A DNA stretch of 9,926 bases from NCBI GenBank assembly GCA_003242195.1, contig QGUQ01000043.1:1-9926 (forward strand), read 5' to 3'. This DNA is from Bacillota bacterium (GTDB taxonomy: Bacteria > Bacillota > Sulfobacillia > Thermaerobacterales > Thermaerobacteraceae). This document shows, in pieces, positions 1-6,189 of this stretch (positions within the stretch are counted from its first letter, which is position 1; each line of letters begins with the position of its first letter). The position numbers were made by a program, and so were the translations under genes. The notes below the pieces were generated by a model. It saw only the letters and a list, made by a program, of their open reading frames with translations. It ran no database searches and was not told the origin of the DNA.

Positions 1-1
1 G

Positions 2-280
2 TGCATGGGCCGGGCACAGGGCGCCCAGGCCGACCCGCTGGTGATGGAAGCGCTGGAGGAGGCGGCGCGGGAACTGGGCCACGCCACGCTCAGGCTCGCC
101 AGCGGCGCCGGCCACGATGCCATGCATGTGGCGCGGATCGCGCCCATGGGCATGCTGTTCATCCCCTGCCGGGAGGGACTCAGTCACTGCCCGGAGGAAT
201 GGGCGGAACCGGCCGACATCGCCCGCGGTACGGAGGTCCTGGCGCAGGCACTGCAATGGCTGGACCGCAGCCTGCCCTGA
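2..280 (+). CDS. M20-family amidohydrolase (N-carbamoyl-amino-acid hydrolase / allantoate amidohydrolase type), C-terminal fragment
   Basis: This is the last 92 or so codons of a gene that begins left of the window; the frame is open from base 2 and stops with TGA at 278-280. The protein end carries the block SGAGHDAM (bases 101-124), then a hydrophobic strand and GLSHCPEEW (from base 176). These match the C-terminal catalytic-domain signature of M20 zinc amidohydrolases that cleave N-carbamoyl-L-amino acids or allantoate; the histidines at 113-115 and 185-187 lie in the conserved blocks. The family is cytoplasmic, usually about 400 residues, and works in hydantoin/pyrimidine or purine nitrogen salvage. 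The visible part cannot separate carbamoylase from allantoate or ureidoglycolate hydrolases. The gene is GC-rich and converges on the minus-strand regulator gene, so it is not part of the PTS block. Confidence 0.85.
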   Translation, partial: CMGRAQGAQADPLVMEALEEAARELGHATLRLASGAGHDAMHVARIAPMGMLFIPCREGLSHCPEEWAEPADIARGTEVLAQALQWLDRSLP

Positions 281-356
281 GGGAGGTGGTTGCCCGAGTC
301 GAGGCACCGCTCTCTGCAGACCTTCATCAAGCATCGAAGGAAAGGTTCGATCAACG
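281..356. other. Short convergent intergenic gap with a small inverted repeat
   Basis: This 76-base gap separates the converging amidohydrolase and regulator genes. ATCGAA (333-338) and TTCGAT (346-351) form a 6-bp stem around a 7-base loop. There is no T-run on either side, so it is at most a weak bidirectional terminator. Nothing else was seen. Confidence 0.3.
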
Positions 357-1118
357 CTAGACACGAATCACCTCGACACCGTGGTCCTCCAGATCCCGGC
401 ATATATGAGGAGATGCATTTTGATCAGTGATGAGCGTTTCGATCTCGGTGACGGGACTGATGACAGCGATGCTCGTCCGGCCCAATTTCCGACTGTCTGC
501 CACCACGACGGCGCGCCGTGACGCGCGAATCATCGCCGCATCCACCTCGGCCTCAAAGATGTCGGACGTCATCAAGCCATGCCGTGTCGTAATCCCATCA
601 ACACCTATGAAGGAGAAATCCGCCGTCAGTTGACGAATGGTATCGACAGCCACAGGCCCGATGATCTGATACGACCCATCCCGCACCAGCCCGCCGCAGA
701 CGATGAGGCGACACGATTCCCACTCCACTACTTCCGCGGCAATGTTAAGGGCAGAAGTGATGATGGTTAACCCTTTGCGGTCGCGCAGGTGGTGGATGAT
801 CCTGGCAGTCGTCGTTCCGCCACTGAGCATGATCGTGGCGCCGTCCGGAATCATGCTCGCCGCATAACGCGCAATCCGCTCCTTTTCTTCCGTGGCTTGC
901 TGTGCCCGTTCACGGAAGGGGCGTTCCGCCGCCGCCTCCGATGCCAGGGCTACCCATCCGTGGTACCGTCGGACTTTGCCCTGGTCCGCCAACTGGGTCA
1001 AATAGCGACGAACCGTGACTTCACTGACCCCGAGAATTTCGCTCAGTTCGGCAACGCGCATGCGCTGGTGCTGGTAAAGTAACTGGAGAATCTCCTCCCG
1101 CCGGTCGGCGACGATCAT
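357..1118 (-). CDS. DeoR/GlpR-family transcriptional regulator (AgaR-like) of the PTS block
   Basis: This is a complete 253-residue repressor, the usual length for the DeoR family. Residues 1-57 form the N-terminal winged helix-turn-helix (LSEILGVSEVTVRRYL is the recognition region). From about residue 75 the DeoRC sensor domain follows, with the sugar-phosphate-binding signature SGGTTTARI, and later FIGVDGI and VADSRKLG. Family members bind operators until a phosphorylated sugar releases them. Compared with the common RRDL and RRVHGG signature, this protein has RRYL and RRYHGW, a small departure. The ATG at 1118 is preceded by GGGGGT (1124-1129) with a 5-base spacer. It lies directly after the nagA-like remnant, in the same direction as the PTS genes, and a matching AgaR-like operator lies before EIIB. 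Control of the PTS is therefore the likely role; an amino-sugar phosphate effector is inferred. Confidence 0.9.
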   Translation of the reverse strand: MIVADRREEILQLLYQHQRMRVAELSEILGVSEVTVRRYLTQLADQGKVRRYHGWVALASEAAAERPFRERAQQATEEKERIARYAASMIPDGATIMLSGGTTTARIIHHLRDRKGLTIITSALNIAAEVVEWESCRLIVCGGLVRDGSYQIIGPVAVDTIRQLTADFSFIGVDGITTRHGLMTSDIFEAEVDAAMIRASRRAVVVADSRKLGRTSIAVISPVTEIETLITDQNASPHICRDLEDHGVEVIRV

Positions 1119-1121
1119 TCG

Positions 1122-1486
1122 CTACCCCCTTCCCGTGGCCTCCAGACTCACGATGCACGACCTTTCCCTCAAACACTCTCGCCACCACGCGGAAAGACGG
1201 GTCGAGGATGGCCCGATGGCGATCGCACCCACGCGCTGGCACCCTTGTGGTCTCTCACACGGACCACGTCGGTCGGGGTGGTACCGGCCATCGCCACCGC
1301 CTCGGGCACGGGCCCCCATATTTCGATAAGATGGCGAACGGCACGTTCCATTGTCAACGTGCTCCCGTCCAGGTCGCTGCCATCGGCAAGCTCGGCGCGA
1401 GCTCCCCGGACGAGTAGGGCCTGCTCACCAAAATCATCGCGGCCATCGGGCAAGCCGGTGGCCGCGATGACGCCCCTGACGAGCAC
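1122..1486 (-). pseudogene. Remnant of N-acetylglucosamine-6-phosphate deacetylase (nagA-like), C-terminal third, frameshifted
   Basis: Three minus-strand frames together spell the end of a NagA-family amidohydrolase. From 1486 the first frame gives VIAATGLPDG, then DGSTLTMERAVRHL and VRVRDHKG (ending at 1241), matching NagA's TDAxAATGLPDG, GSTLTM and DRKG blocks. The second frame gives GAIAIG (1229-1212). The third gives AILDPSFRVVARVFEGKVVH from 1212, the usual ADLVVLD...G C-terminus. At least two frameshifts are needed, and about five residues (the ADADL segment) are missing. The conserved TDA that carries the catalytic aspartate reads RGV here (1477-1469). NagA is normally about 380 residues; the N-terminal two thirds, including the metal-binding HxH, were not found. 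NagA would deacetylate the sugar phosphate delivered by the PTS. Sequencing error could explain one shift but not the missing N-terminus. Confidence 0.8.
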
Positions 1487-1633
1487 GGTGTGCCCATGCT
1501 CTCCCCCGCTCCACGGAAACCTGGCATCCTGCCCCCTTACGACCCGGGTCAGGTACCGGGGATGGTTCGGTTCCGTCCCGATTCAGTTTCAGCCGGACCG
1601 CCTTCCACTCGTACGGTGGGCAGCGTTCCACCG
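1487..1633. other. Gap between EIIA and the nagA remnant, no recognisable gene
   Basis: This is where the first two thirds of a deacetylase gene would be expected, but only about 150 bases are present. A GTG at 1637 overlaps the EIIA stop in the form GTGA, and the frame it opens (about 68 codons) resembles nothing I know. Short minus-strand reading segments such as RLKLNRD and HPRYLTRV lie in different frames, with a TGA between. The stretch is most simply deletion debris or a small inserted sequence. Confidence 0.4.
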
Positions 1634-2053
1634 TCACTCCCGTTCAACTCTTCCTTGAGCCGCTTCGTAGCGAACGATGCCCGACCGGCCCGTCTCCACG
1701 GCAACACGGACGGCTTCCCGAAGCGAGACCGTGTCCCGGCGCATCACCAACTCGAGGATCATGGGAACATTCGCGCCGGCTATGACGACGGCATCCTCGC
1801 CGTGTTGGGAGGCCACCGTGGCGCTCGCCTGAAACGGTGACCCCCCAACAAGGTCCACGAGGAACAAGACACCATCCCCGCCGCCTGACACGCGTGATAC
1901 TGCCTCACGGATTCTTGCCTGCAGGTCGTCCACCGAATCGCTGGGGTGAAAACTCACGTATTCAATCGCCGGCTGGTCCCCAGCGATCATTTCCACTACG
2001 CTACGCAACCCCGTTGCGAACTGGCCATGGCCAACGATAACGATACCGAACAG
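1634..2053 (-). CDS. PTS mannose/fructose/N-acetylgalactosamine-type EIIA component
   Basis: This is a cytoplasmic EIIA of the mannose family (EIIA-Man fold), about 139 residues, which takes phosphate from HPr-His and passes it to EIIB. The opening FGIVIVGHGQFATGL carries the active-site histidine (His9 from this start). LVDLVGGSPFQAS and GANVPMILEL are further family signatures. The start is unusual. A good Shine-Dalgarno GGAGGA lies at 2063-2068, nine bases before CTG at 2053, which gives exactly the family N-terminus. GTG at 2062 directly abuts the GGAGGA and GTG at 2101 lies inside the EIID gene, so both are less likely, although automated tools would choose one of them. The gene follows EIID closely and is probably translationally coupled to it. 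The stop at 1634 is followed by the nagA remnant. Confidence 0.9.
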   Translation of the reverse strand: MFGIVIVGHGQFATGLRSVVEMIAGDQPAIEYVSFHPSDSVDDLQARIREAVSRVSGGGDGVLFLVDLVGGSPFQASATVASQHGEDAVVIAGANVPMILELVMRRDTVSLREAVRVAVETGRSGIVRYEAAQGRVERE

Positions 2054-2062
2054 CGCTCCCAC

Positions 2063-2068
2063 TCCTCC
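2063..2068 (-). promoter_or_regulatory. Shine-Dalgarno that decides the EIIA start
   Basis: GGAGGA on the minus strand sits just after the EIID stop (TGA, 2072-2070). It is nine bases before CTG at 2053 but directly next to GTG at 2062, so it favours a CTG start for EIIA. Confidence 0.6.
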
Positions 2069-2069
2069 A

Positions 2070-2918
2070 TCACAAAACGCCCAAGTAATGACCAGCCACA
2101 CCGATGATCAGTGTCAGCACGATGAGTGCAACGGGCGAGTAGCCCTTCCGTAACAGCCAGTAGAGGAAGAATGTGTATCCTAGCGGTAGCAGATTGGGCA
2201 TGATCTTGTCGAGGATATCCTTCTGAACGCTGATACCATTCCCGATCGGAATCGTAGCAGTCGTGGAAAGCTTGATATACGACGCAATCAGGCCCCCTAC
2301 AACCGTCATACCGACGATGGATGCGGCCCGCGCGATGGCTTGGGTAGCTGCCTTCATCTGCTGAATGGCGCTCACACCCAGCCGATATCCATAATGAACC
2401 CCGGCAAAGCGAAGGAAGAGATGCACGGCATTGAACACCAGGAGGAATAGGATCGGACCTACGACATTGCCCTGCTGCGCGATGGATGCCCCGATGCCAG
2501 CCGTGATGGGAAGCAACGTTAACCACGCGACGGCGTCGCCTACGCCCCCGAGCGGCCCCATCATGGCCACCTTGATTCCGCGAATGGTTTCAGGACGCTC
2601 CCGCGATCGCTCCATGGCCGCCACGATCCCGAGGATAGGCGTGACCAGGAACGGGTGCGTGTTGAAGAACTCGAGGTGTCGCTTCATCGCGGCGGCCAGT
2701 TCTTCGCGGGTCGTGTAGATCTTCTTGAGGGCAGGCAGCAAGCTATAGAGCCATCCTCCTGCCTGCATACGCTCGTAGTTGAACGACGCTTGCAGGAAAA
2801 AGGATCGAATGGCCATACGATTGAGATCTTGCCGTGTCAATTCGACCGGCTGCTGTTGTCCCGTTGCCTCCTGTTCGGCCCCCTGGACACCCGCCGGACC
2901 AACTCGTTCAAATGCCAT
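2070..2918 (-). CDS. PTS mannose/fructose/N-acetylgalactosamine-type EIID component
   Basis: This is the EIID membrane subunit, 282 residues, which together with EIIC forms the sugar channel of mannose-family PTS permeases. After a Gln-rich N-terminus, LTRQDLNRMAIRSFFLQASFNYERMQ is the classic EIID opening. FFNTHPFLVTPILGIVAAMER and the very conserved MGPLGGVGDAVAW follow. Hydrophobic segments continue through to the C-terminus at LIIGVAGHYLGVL. The frame is open further upstream, but ATG at 2918 has a strong Shine-Dalgarno AAGGAGG (2934-2928) nine bases before it. It also overlaps the EIIC end by only 11 bases, so it is the likely start. The order B-C-D-A is one of the common arrangements for GalNAc/mannose-type systems. 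Sugar specificity cannot be read from this subunit alone. Confidence 0.95.
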   Translation of the reverse strand: MAFERVGPAGVQGAEQEATGQQQPVELTRQDLNRMAIRSFFLQASFNYERMQAGGWLYSLLPALKKIYTTREELAAAMKRHLEFFNTHPFLVTPILGIVAAMERSRERPETIRGIKVAMMGPLGGVGDAVAWLTLLPITAGIGASIAQQGNVVGPILFLLVFNAVHLFLRFAGVHYGYRLGVSAIQQMKAATQAIARAASIVGMTVVGGLIASYIKLSTTATIPIGNGISVQKDILDKIMPNLLPLGYTFFLYWLLRKGYSPVALIVLTLIIGVAGHYLGVL

Positions 2919-3675
2919 CGCGGACCGCCTCCTTGACGGCAGCCACATTGTCGGACTGCGCACGGCTGTAGTAATCATAGAGAGCCATGGCGACACCCAG
3001 GATGGCCGCTCCCAAGAGATCCAGCTTGAAGTAGGTCACCACCACAAACCCGGCCAACAGAAACGCCACGTATTGCGGCTTCAACATGATGCGTAGAAGC
3101 ATCGCGAAGCCGATGGCCGGCATGATGCCTCCGGCTACTGCTAGACCGTCGAGCAAGGGCTTGGGCAGTTGCTCGACGAGGGCACGGGCGGCATCGACTC
3201 CGAAATAGATGGGGAGAAAGGCGATCACGGCGTTGAGGACAAATTGAATGGCGGGACCCGACAGGTTGAGGAGATCAATAGCCCTATCGTTCGCCTCTTC
3301 CGCATACTGGTCCATCTTGTGCATGATTGGCGAGTAGACCGTAAAGAGGAGAGTGATCAATCCCTGCATTGCCACAGCGAACGGTACGGCGATGCTCACA
3401 GCAATCTTCGGGTCCTGGTGTAGTAGAATCGCGAAGGCGGTTCCCATGATGCCTCCGATGACCACATTCGGAGGTTGCGCTCCGGCCAGGGGCACCATTC
3501 CCATCCACACGAACTCAAGAATGGCTCCAGCGATTAGGCCCGTCTTGACGTCACCCAGAATCAAGCCGACCACAAGACCTGTCACGACGGGGCGATGAAT
3601 GTGAAACTGCACGTTGTAGAGGTCGATTCCGGCAATCCCCGCCCAGAGTGCAATTAACAAGGCTTTGGTAAGCAT
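2908..3675 (-). CDS. PTS N-acetylgalactosamine/mannose-type EIIC component
   Basis: This is a 255-residue integral membrane subunit of a mannose-family PTS. It is almost wholly hydrophobic, with family blocks such as HRPVVTGLVVGLILGDVKTGLIAGA (first third), GAQPPNVVIGGIMGTAFAI and AGGIMPAIGFAMLLRIML. The C-terminal tail is short and hydrophilic. The GDxxTGLxxG and GAQPPN motifs fit the AgaC/AgaW side of the family better than, for example, the sorbose systems, as far as memory allows. This suggests an amino sugar such as GalNAc, GlcNAc or galactosamine. The ATG at 3675 has GAGGGTGG a few bases upstream on the minus strand. The gene begins 32 bases after the EIIB stop and overlaps EIID at its end. 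Its base composition is noticeably less GC-rich than the dehydrogenase genes to the right. Confidence 0.95.
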   Translation of the reverse strand: MLTKALLIALWAGIAGIDLYNVQFHIHRPVVTGLVVGLILGDVKTGLIAGAILEFVWMGMVPLAGAQPPNVVIGGIMGTAFAILLHQDPKIAVSIAVPFAVAMQGLITLLFTVYSPIMHKMDQYAEEANDRAIDLLNLSGPAIQFVLNAVIAFLPIYFGVDAARALVEQLPKPLLDGLAVAGGIMPAIGFAMLLRIMLKPQYVAFLLAGFVVVTYFKLDLLGAAILGVAMALYDYYSRAQSDNVAAVKEAVRDGI

Positions 3676-3707
3676 ACAACACCACCCTCTATGCTATGCG
3701 TTCGGCA

Positions 3708-4181
3708 CTAAATCAACTCCATGATGTCGACTCCTCTTTCGTGGGGAACTCGTCGGATTTCCAGCTTCACCCCCTTTTCATGCAAGGCCCGGAAGGTCTG
3801 TATGTCGTCTTCGTCGACGGCTACGGTACTGCTGATCTGTTTCTTGCCTTCCGAGAAATGCATGTTGCCAATATTGACGTGACGAATCGGCACACCACCC
3901 TCTACCAACCTCAGGACATCCTGGGGCGTTTTCACAATGATCGCGATTTTCTGTCGATCAGAAGCAAGACCGATCTTGTTTATGGTTTCCTCAATGGTGA
4001 AGTAACGTGTCTCGATGCCGGCAGGTACCGCCATGTCCATCAGGCTTTGCTGGATTGGGTCTCGTGCCACTTCGTCGTTGGCGACCAAGATCAGGTTCGC
4101 CCCCACGTGGTTCACCCACGTAACGGCTACTTGTCCGTGGATCAAGCGATTGTCGATGCGAGTCAACACAATGTTCGGCAT
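3708..4181 (-). CDS. PTS mannose/fructose/N-acetylgalactosamine-type EIIB component
   Basis: This is the cytoplasmic phosphotransfer subunit, 157 residues, which receives phosphate from EIIA and gives it to the sugar carried by EIIC/EIID. The N-terminus NIVLTRIDNRLIHGQVAVTW contains the active-site histidine (His15). The family continues with LILVANDEVARDPIQQSLM, VKTPQDVLRLVEGGV and VNIGNMHFSEGKKQI, ending near GVKLEIRRVP. The frame extends 20 codons upstream, but ATG at 4181 gives the standard family start and has GGGGGT (4193-4188) six bases before it. It is the first gene of the PTS block. The untranslated stretch ahead of it carries the AgaR-like operator and a candidate promoter, so this is where regulation by the DeoR-type protein and possibly catabolite control would act. 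Confidence 0.95.
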   Translation of the reverse strand: MPNIVLTRIDNRLIHGQVAVTWVNHVGANLILVANDEVARDPIQQSLMDMAVPAGIETRYFTIEETINKIGLASDRQKIAIIVKTPQDVLRLVEGGVPIRHVNIGNMHFSEGKKQISSTVAVDEDDIQTFRALHEKGVKLEIRRVPHERGVDIMELI

Positions 4182-4276
4182 GCGTATACCCCCGTACCAG
4201 TCCCACGGCATTTGAACGAAAATCGGTCTCAATTGCCACACAGTCTATATAACGATCGGTGTTCGTAGGCATTCGA

Positions 4277-4305
4277 TATGTAATTACGACGTTTTGTGTT
4301 CTGAA
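4277..4305 (-). promoter_or_regulatory. Candidate sigma-A promoter of the PTS block
   Basis: On the minus strand TTCAGA (4305-4300, 4 of 6 matches to TTGACA) is followed after 17 bases by TACATA (4282-4277). This AT-rich stretch is the only promoter-like composition near EIIB. A competing -10 is TATATA at 4251-4246. Both are weak matches, so the exact promoter is uncertain. Confidence 0.3.
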
Positions 4306-4313
4306 TCCTTCTA

Positions 4314-4335
4314 TTCTCGTTTCGTTTCTGTTTCG
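4314..4335. promoter_or_regulatory. AgaR/DeoR-type operator ahead of EIIB
   Basis: The plus strand reads TTCTCGTTTCGTTTCTGTTT, followed by CG: tandem CGTTTC/CTGTTTC repeats. The core of the E. coli AgaR consensus as I remember it is TTTCRTTTYRTTTYNYTT, and the window matches 16 of its 18 positions starting at 4315. DeoR-family repressors commonly bind such repeated CGTTT or GAAAC motifs. The site lies about 130 bases before the EIIB start, just upstream of the candidate -35, and a DeoR-family regulator is encoded at the end of the same gene block. A shorter related motif, TTTTCGTTC on the minus strand (4222-4214), lies closer to EIIB and could be a second site for DNA looping. The binding partner is inferred. 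Confidence 0.6.
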
Positions 4336-4340
4336 CCTCG

Positions 4341-4707
4341 GCTCCCAGCCCCGGCACGGGCAGGGTGCACCGAAGCTGCCCGTTGGAACGCCCTAAGGGA
4401 TTCTCCACGGTGTAAGGGCAGGGTCAGGCGAGGCAACAGCCTGTGCGGGGGCACCGTCTCCGGTACAAGCCGCGGGACCCGCATGGAGCCGGGGAACACC
4501 GCGCGTGAAGGGTTCCCGCAGCGTCTTCGATGGACGTGGGCCGGCGGGGTCCGTGCCCCGGCCCGTTCCGGCCGTACGATCCCTGCCAGGGAAGGCCCCG
4601 GAGGGGCACGCCTGAGGCGGCTGCCCCTCCGATCCATCACCGCCGCGTCCCTCCCACGCCCCTCAAGAACAGGGCATGCTTCGTCTACGTCTCCCCAGCT
4701 GGGGCGA
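4341..4707. other. Gene-free GC-rich region with several hairpins
   Basis: No coding sequence with any recognisable family was found here on either strand. The long open frames are GC-rich shadows full of Arg, Gly and Pro. Inverted repeats are dense: CGGGCAG/CTGCCCG at 4357-4382 (12-base loop), GGGAAC/GTTCCC at 4492-4517, CGGGG/CCCCG at 4545-4560, the strong hairpin at 4599-4631, and a 12-base perfect palindrome CCCCAGCTGGGG at 4693-4704 directly after the aldehyde dehydrogenase stop. The region separates the 3' end of the dehydrogenase operon from the PTS promoter. It also marks the composition change between the two blocks. It matches no riboswitch or RNA family I can recognise. Confidence 0.5.
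4599..4631 (-). terminator. Strong hairpin downstream of the aldehyde dehydrogenase, possible terminator
   Basis: CGGAGGGGCA (4599-4608) pairs with TGCCCCTCCG (4622-4631) in ten perfect base pairs. Inside, CGCC (4609-4612) pairs with GGCG (4616-4619) around a TGA loop, leaving a two-base bulge. It lies about 77 bases beyond the stop of the last gene of the lactonase operon. No T-run follows, so it is either a hairpin-only terminator, as often proposed for GC-rich bacteria, or an mRNA 3'-end stabiliser. Confidence 0.45.
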
Positions 4708-6141
4708 CTACAAATTGAATACCACCAGCCGCAGGTCCGTCAGGTGCTCGATGGCATAGCGCGGGCCCTCCCGGCCGATGCCGCTCCCCTTGACGCCGCC
4801 GTAGGGCATGAGGTCGACCCGCCAGTTGGGGACGTCGTTGACCATCACCCCACCGACTTCGATGCGCCGCGCCGCCCTCATGGCCGTGTGGATGTCGCGG
4901 GTGTAGATGCCGGCCTGCAAACCGTAGAAGCTGTCGTTGACCATGTCGATGGCCTCGTCCACGTCGTCGAAGGGTACCACCGAGACCAGCGGCGCGAAGG
5001 CCTCCTGGCACACCACCTTCATATCCGGGCGAACGTCCACCAGCACGGTGGGCTCCAGCACGGCGCCCTGCCGCCGCCCGCCGCAGACCACCCGGGCCCC
5101 CTGCTCGACGGCCTCCCGGATCCAGGCCTCGGCCCGCTCCGCCTCCGCCTCGCTGATCATGGGGCCCACGTCCGTCTCCGGGTCCAGAGGGTCACCAACC
5201 TTGAGCTTGCGGGTCTCGGCCACCAGCTTCTCCAGGAAGGCCTCGTACACCGGCCGTTGCACGTAGATGCGCTGGACGGAGAGGCAGATCTGGCCGGCGT
5301 TGGCGAAGGCGCCCCGGGCGCACCGGGCGGCGGCCAGGTCCAGGTCCGCGTCGGCGCAGACGATGGTGGCCGAGTTGTTCCCCAGCTCCAGCACCACGCG
5401 CCGGAGGCCCGACCCCGCCTTGATCCGCTCGCCCACGGCGGCGCTGCCGGTGAAGGTGTAGGCCGCGAAGCGCGGGTCGGCCAGCATCCACTCGCCCACC
5501 TCGCCGCCCGCGCCCGTGAGCAGGTTCAGGTAGCCCGGCGGCAACCCTGCGTCCGCCAGGGCGGTCACCAGGTGGACGGCGCTCAAGGGCGTCGCCGACG
5601 CCGGCTTCAGCACCACGGTATTGCCCGCCGCCAGGGCGGGTCCAACCTTATGGGCCGCCAGGTTCAGCGGGAAATTGAAGGGGCTGATGGCCCCCACCAC
5701 GCCCACGGGCACCCGCATCGTGAAGGCCAGGCGGTTCTCCGCTCCCGGCGCCGCCTCGATGGGCACCTGCTCACCGTGGATGCGCTTGGCTTCTTCCGCC
5801 GAGATCTCCAGGGTCTGGGTGCAGCGGTCAACCTCCACAAGGGCCTCCTTCAACGGCTTCCCCGCCTCCGCGGCGATGACCCTGGCCAGCTCCTGCTTGC
5901 GCTCGCGGATCAGCTCCGAGGCCCGCTTCAGGATCTCGTACCGCCGGTACGGCGGCAGGGGATTCTCCCGGTAGGCCCGTTGCGCCGCCGTCACCGCGCG
6001 GTCTACGTCCTCCCGGGTCGCCCGGGCGACGTAGCCGATCACCTCGCCGGAGTACTTGTTGCGCACGGGAATGGTCTCGTCCCGCTCGAGCCACTGCCCG
6101 TCGATGAACAAACCGTAGGTGCGCACTGCGACCGCGGCCAC
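4708..6141 (-). CDS. NAD(P)-dependent aldehyde dehydrogenase (semialdehyde/lactaldehyde dehydrogenase-like)
   Basis: This is a cytoplasmic aldehyde dehydrogenase of about 477 residues that oxidises an aldehyde to an acid with NAD or NADP. Counted from the chosen start, SPFNFPL carries the oxyanion Asn156, GNTVVLKPAS the cofactor Lys179, and FTGSAAVGERI the Rossmann region. LELGNNSATIV holds the general base Glu252 and NAGQICLSVQR the catalytic Cys286. NDVPNWRVDLMPYGGVKGSGIGREG is typical of the lactaldehyde/succinate-semialdehyde/GAPN-like branch. Residues LGNN replace the more common LGGN or LGSN after the catalytic glutamate, a mild oddity. GTG at 6141 is chosen because GGAGGTGA lies five bases before it; the GTG at 6150 is inside that ribosome binding site. 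The gene follows the alcohol dehydrogenase by 48 bases, so its substrate is probably the aldehyde made by that enzyme. The exact substrate is inferred only. Confidence 0.93.
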   Translation of the reverse strand: MAAVAVRTYGLFIDGQWLERDETIPVRNKYSGEVIGYVARATREDVDRAVTAAQRAYRENPLPPYRRYEILKRASELIRERKQELARVIAAEAGKPLKEALVEVDRCTQTLEISAEEAKRIHGEQVPIEAAPGAENRLAFTMRVPVGVVGAISPFNFPLNLAAHKVGPALAAGNTVVLKPASATPLSAVHLVTALADAGLPPGYLNLLTGAGGEVGEWMLADPRFAAYTFTGSAAVGERIKAGSGLRRVVLELGNNSATIVCADADLDLAAARCARGAFANAGQICLSVQRIYVQRPVYEAFLEKLVAETRKLKVGDPLDPETDVGPMISEAEAERAEAWIREAVEQGARVVCGGRRQGAVLEPTVLVDVRPDMKVVCQEAFAPLVSVVPFDDVDEAIDMVNDSFYGLQAGIYTRDIHTAMRAARRIEVGGVMVNDVPNWRVDLMPYGGVKGSGIGREGPRYAIEHLTDLRLVVFNL

Positions 6142-6146
6142 GGATC

Positions 6147-6154
6147 TCACCTCC
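6147..6154 (-). promoter_or_regulatory. Shine-Dalgarno that decides the aldehyde dehydrogenase start
   Basis: GGAGGTGA on the minus strand contains the upstream GTG (6150-6148) and sits five bases before GTG at 6141. It therefore supports 6141 rather than 6150 as the start. Confidence 0.65.
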
Positions 6155-6189
6155 GGTTTCCCTCAGGAATCTGGCAAGGCGTCGCAGAT

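Noticed and set aside
4205..4260. A catabolite-repression (CcpA cre) site ahead of EIIB
   Set aside because: The TTTGAACGAAAATCG stretch looked promising but lacks the required spacing and symmetry of the cre consensus. It fits better as a partial DeoR-type half-site.
4693..4704. CCCCAGCTGGGG as terminator of the aldehyde dehydrogenase
   Set aside because: As a hairpin it has only four C-G pairs around a four-base loop and no T-run. The hairpin at 4599-4631 is a much better candidate.
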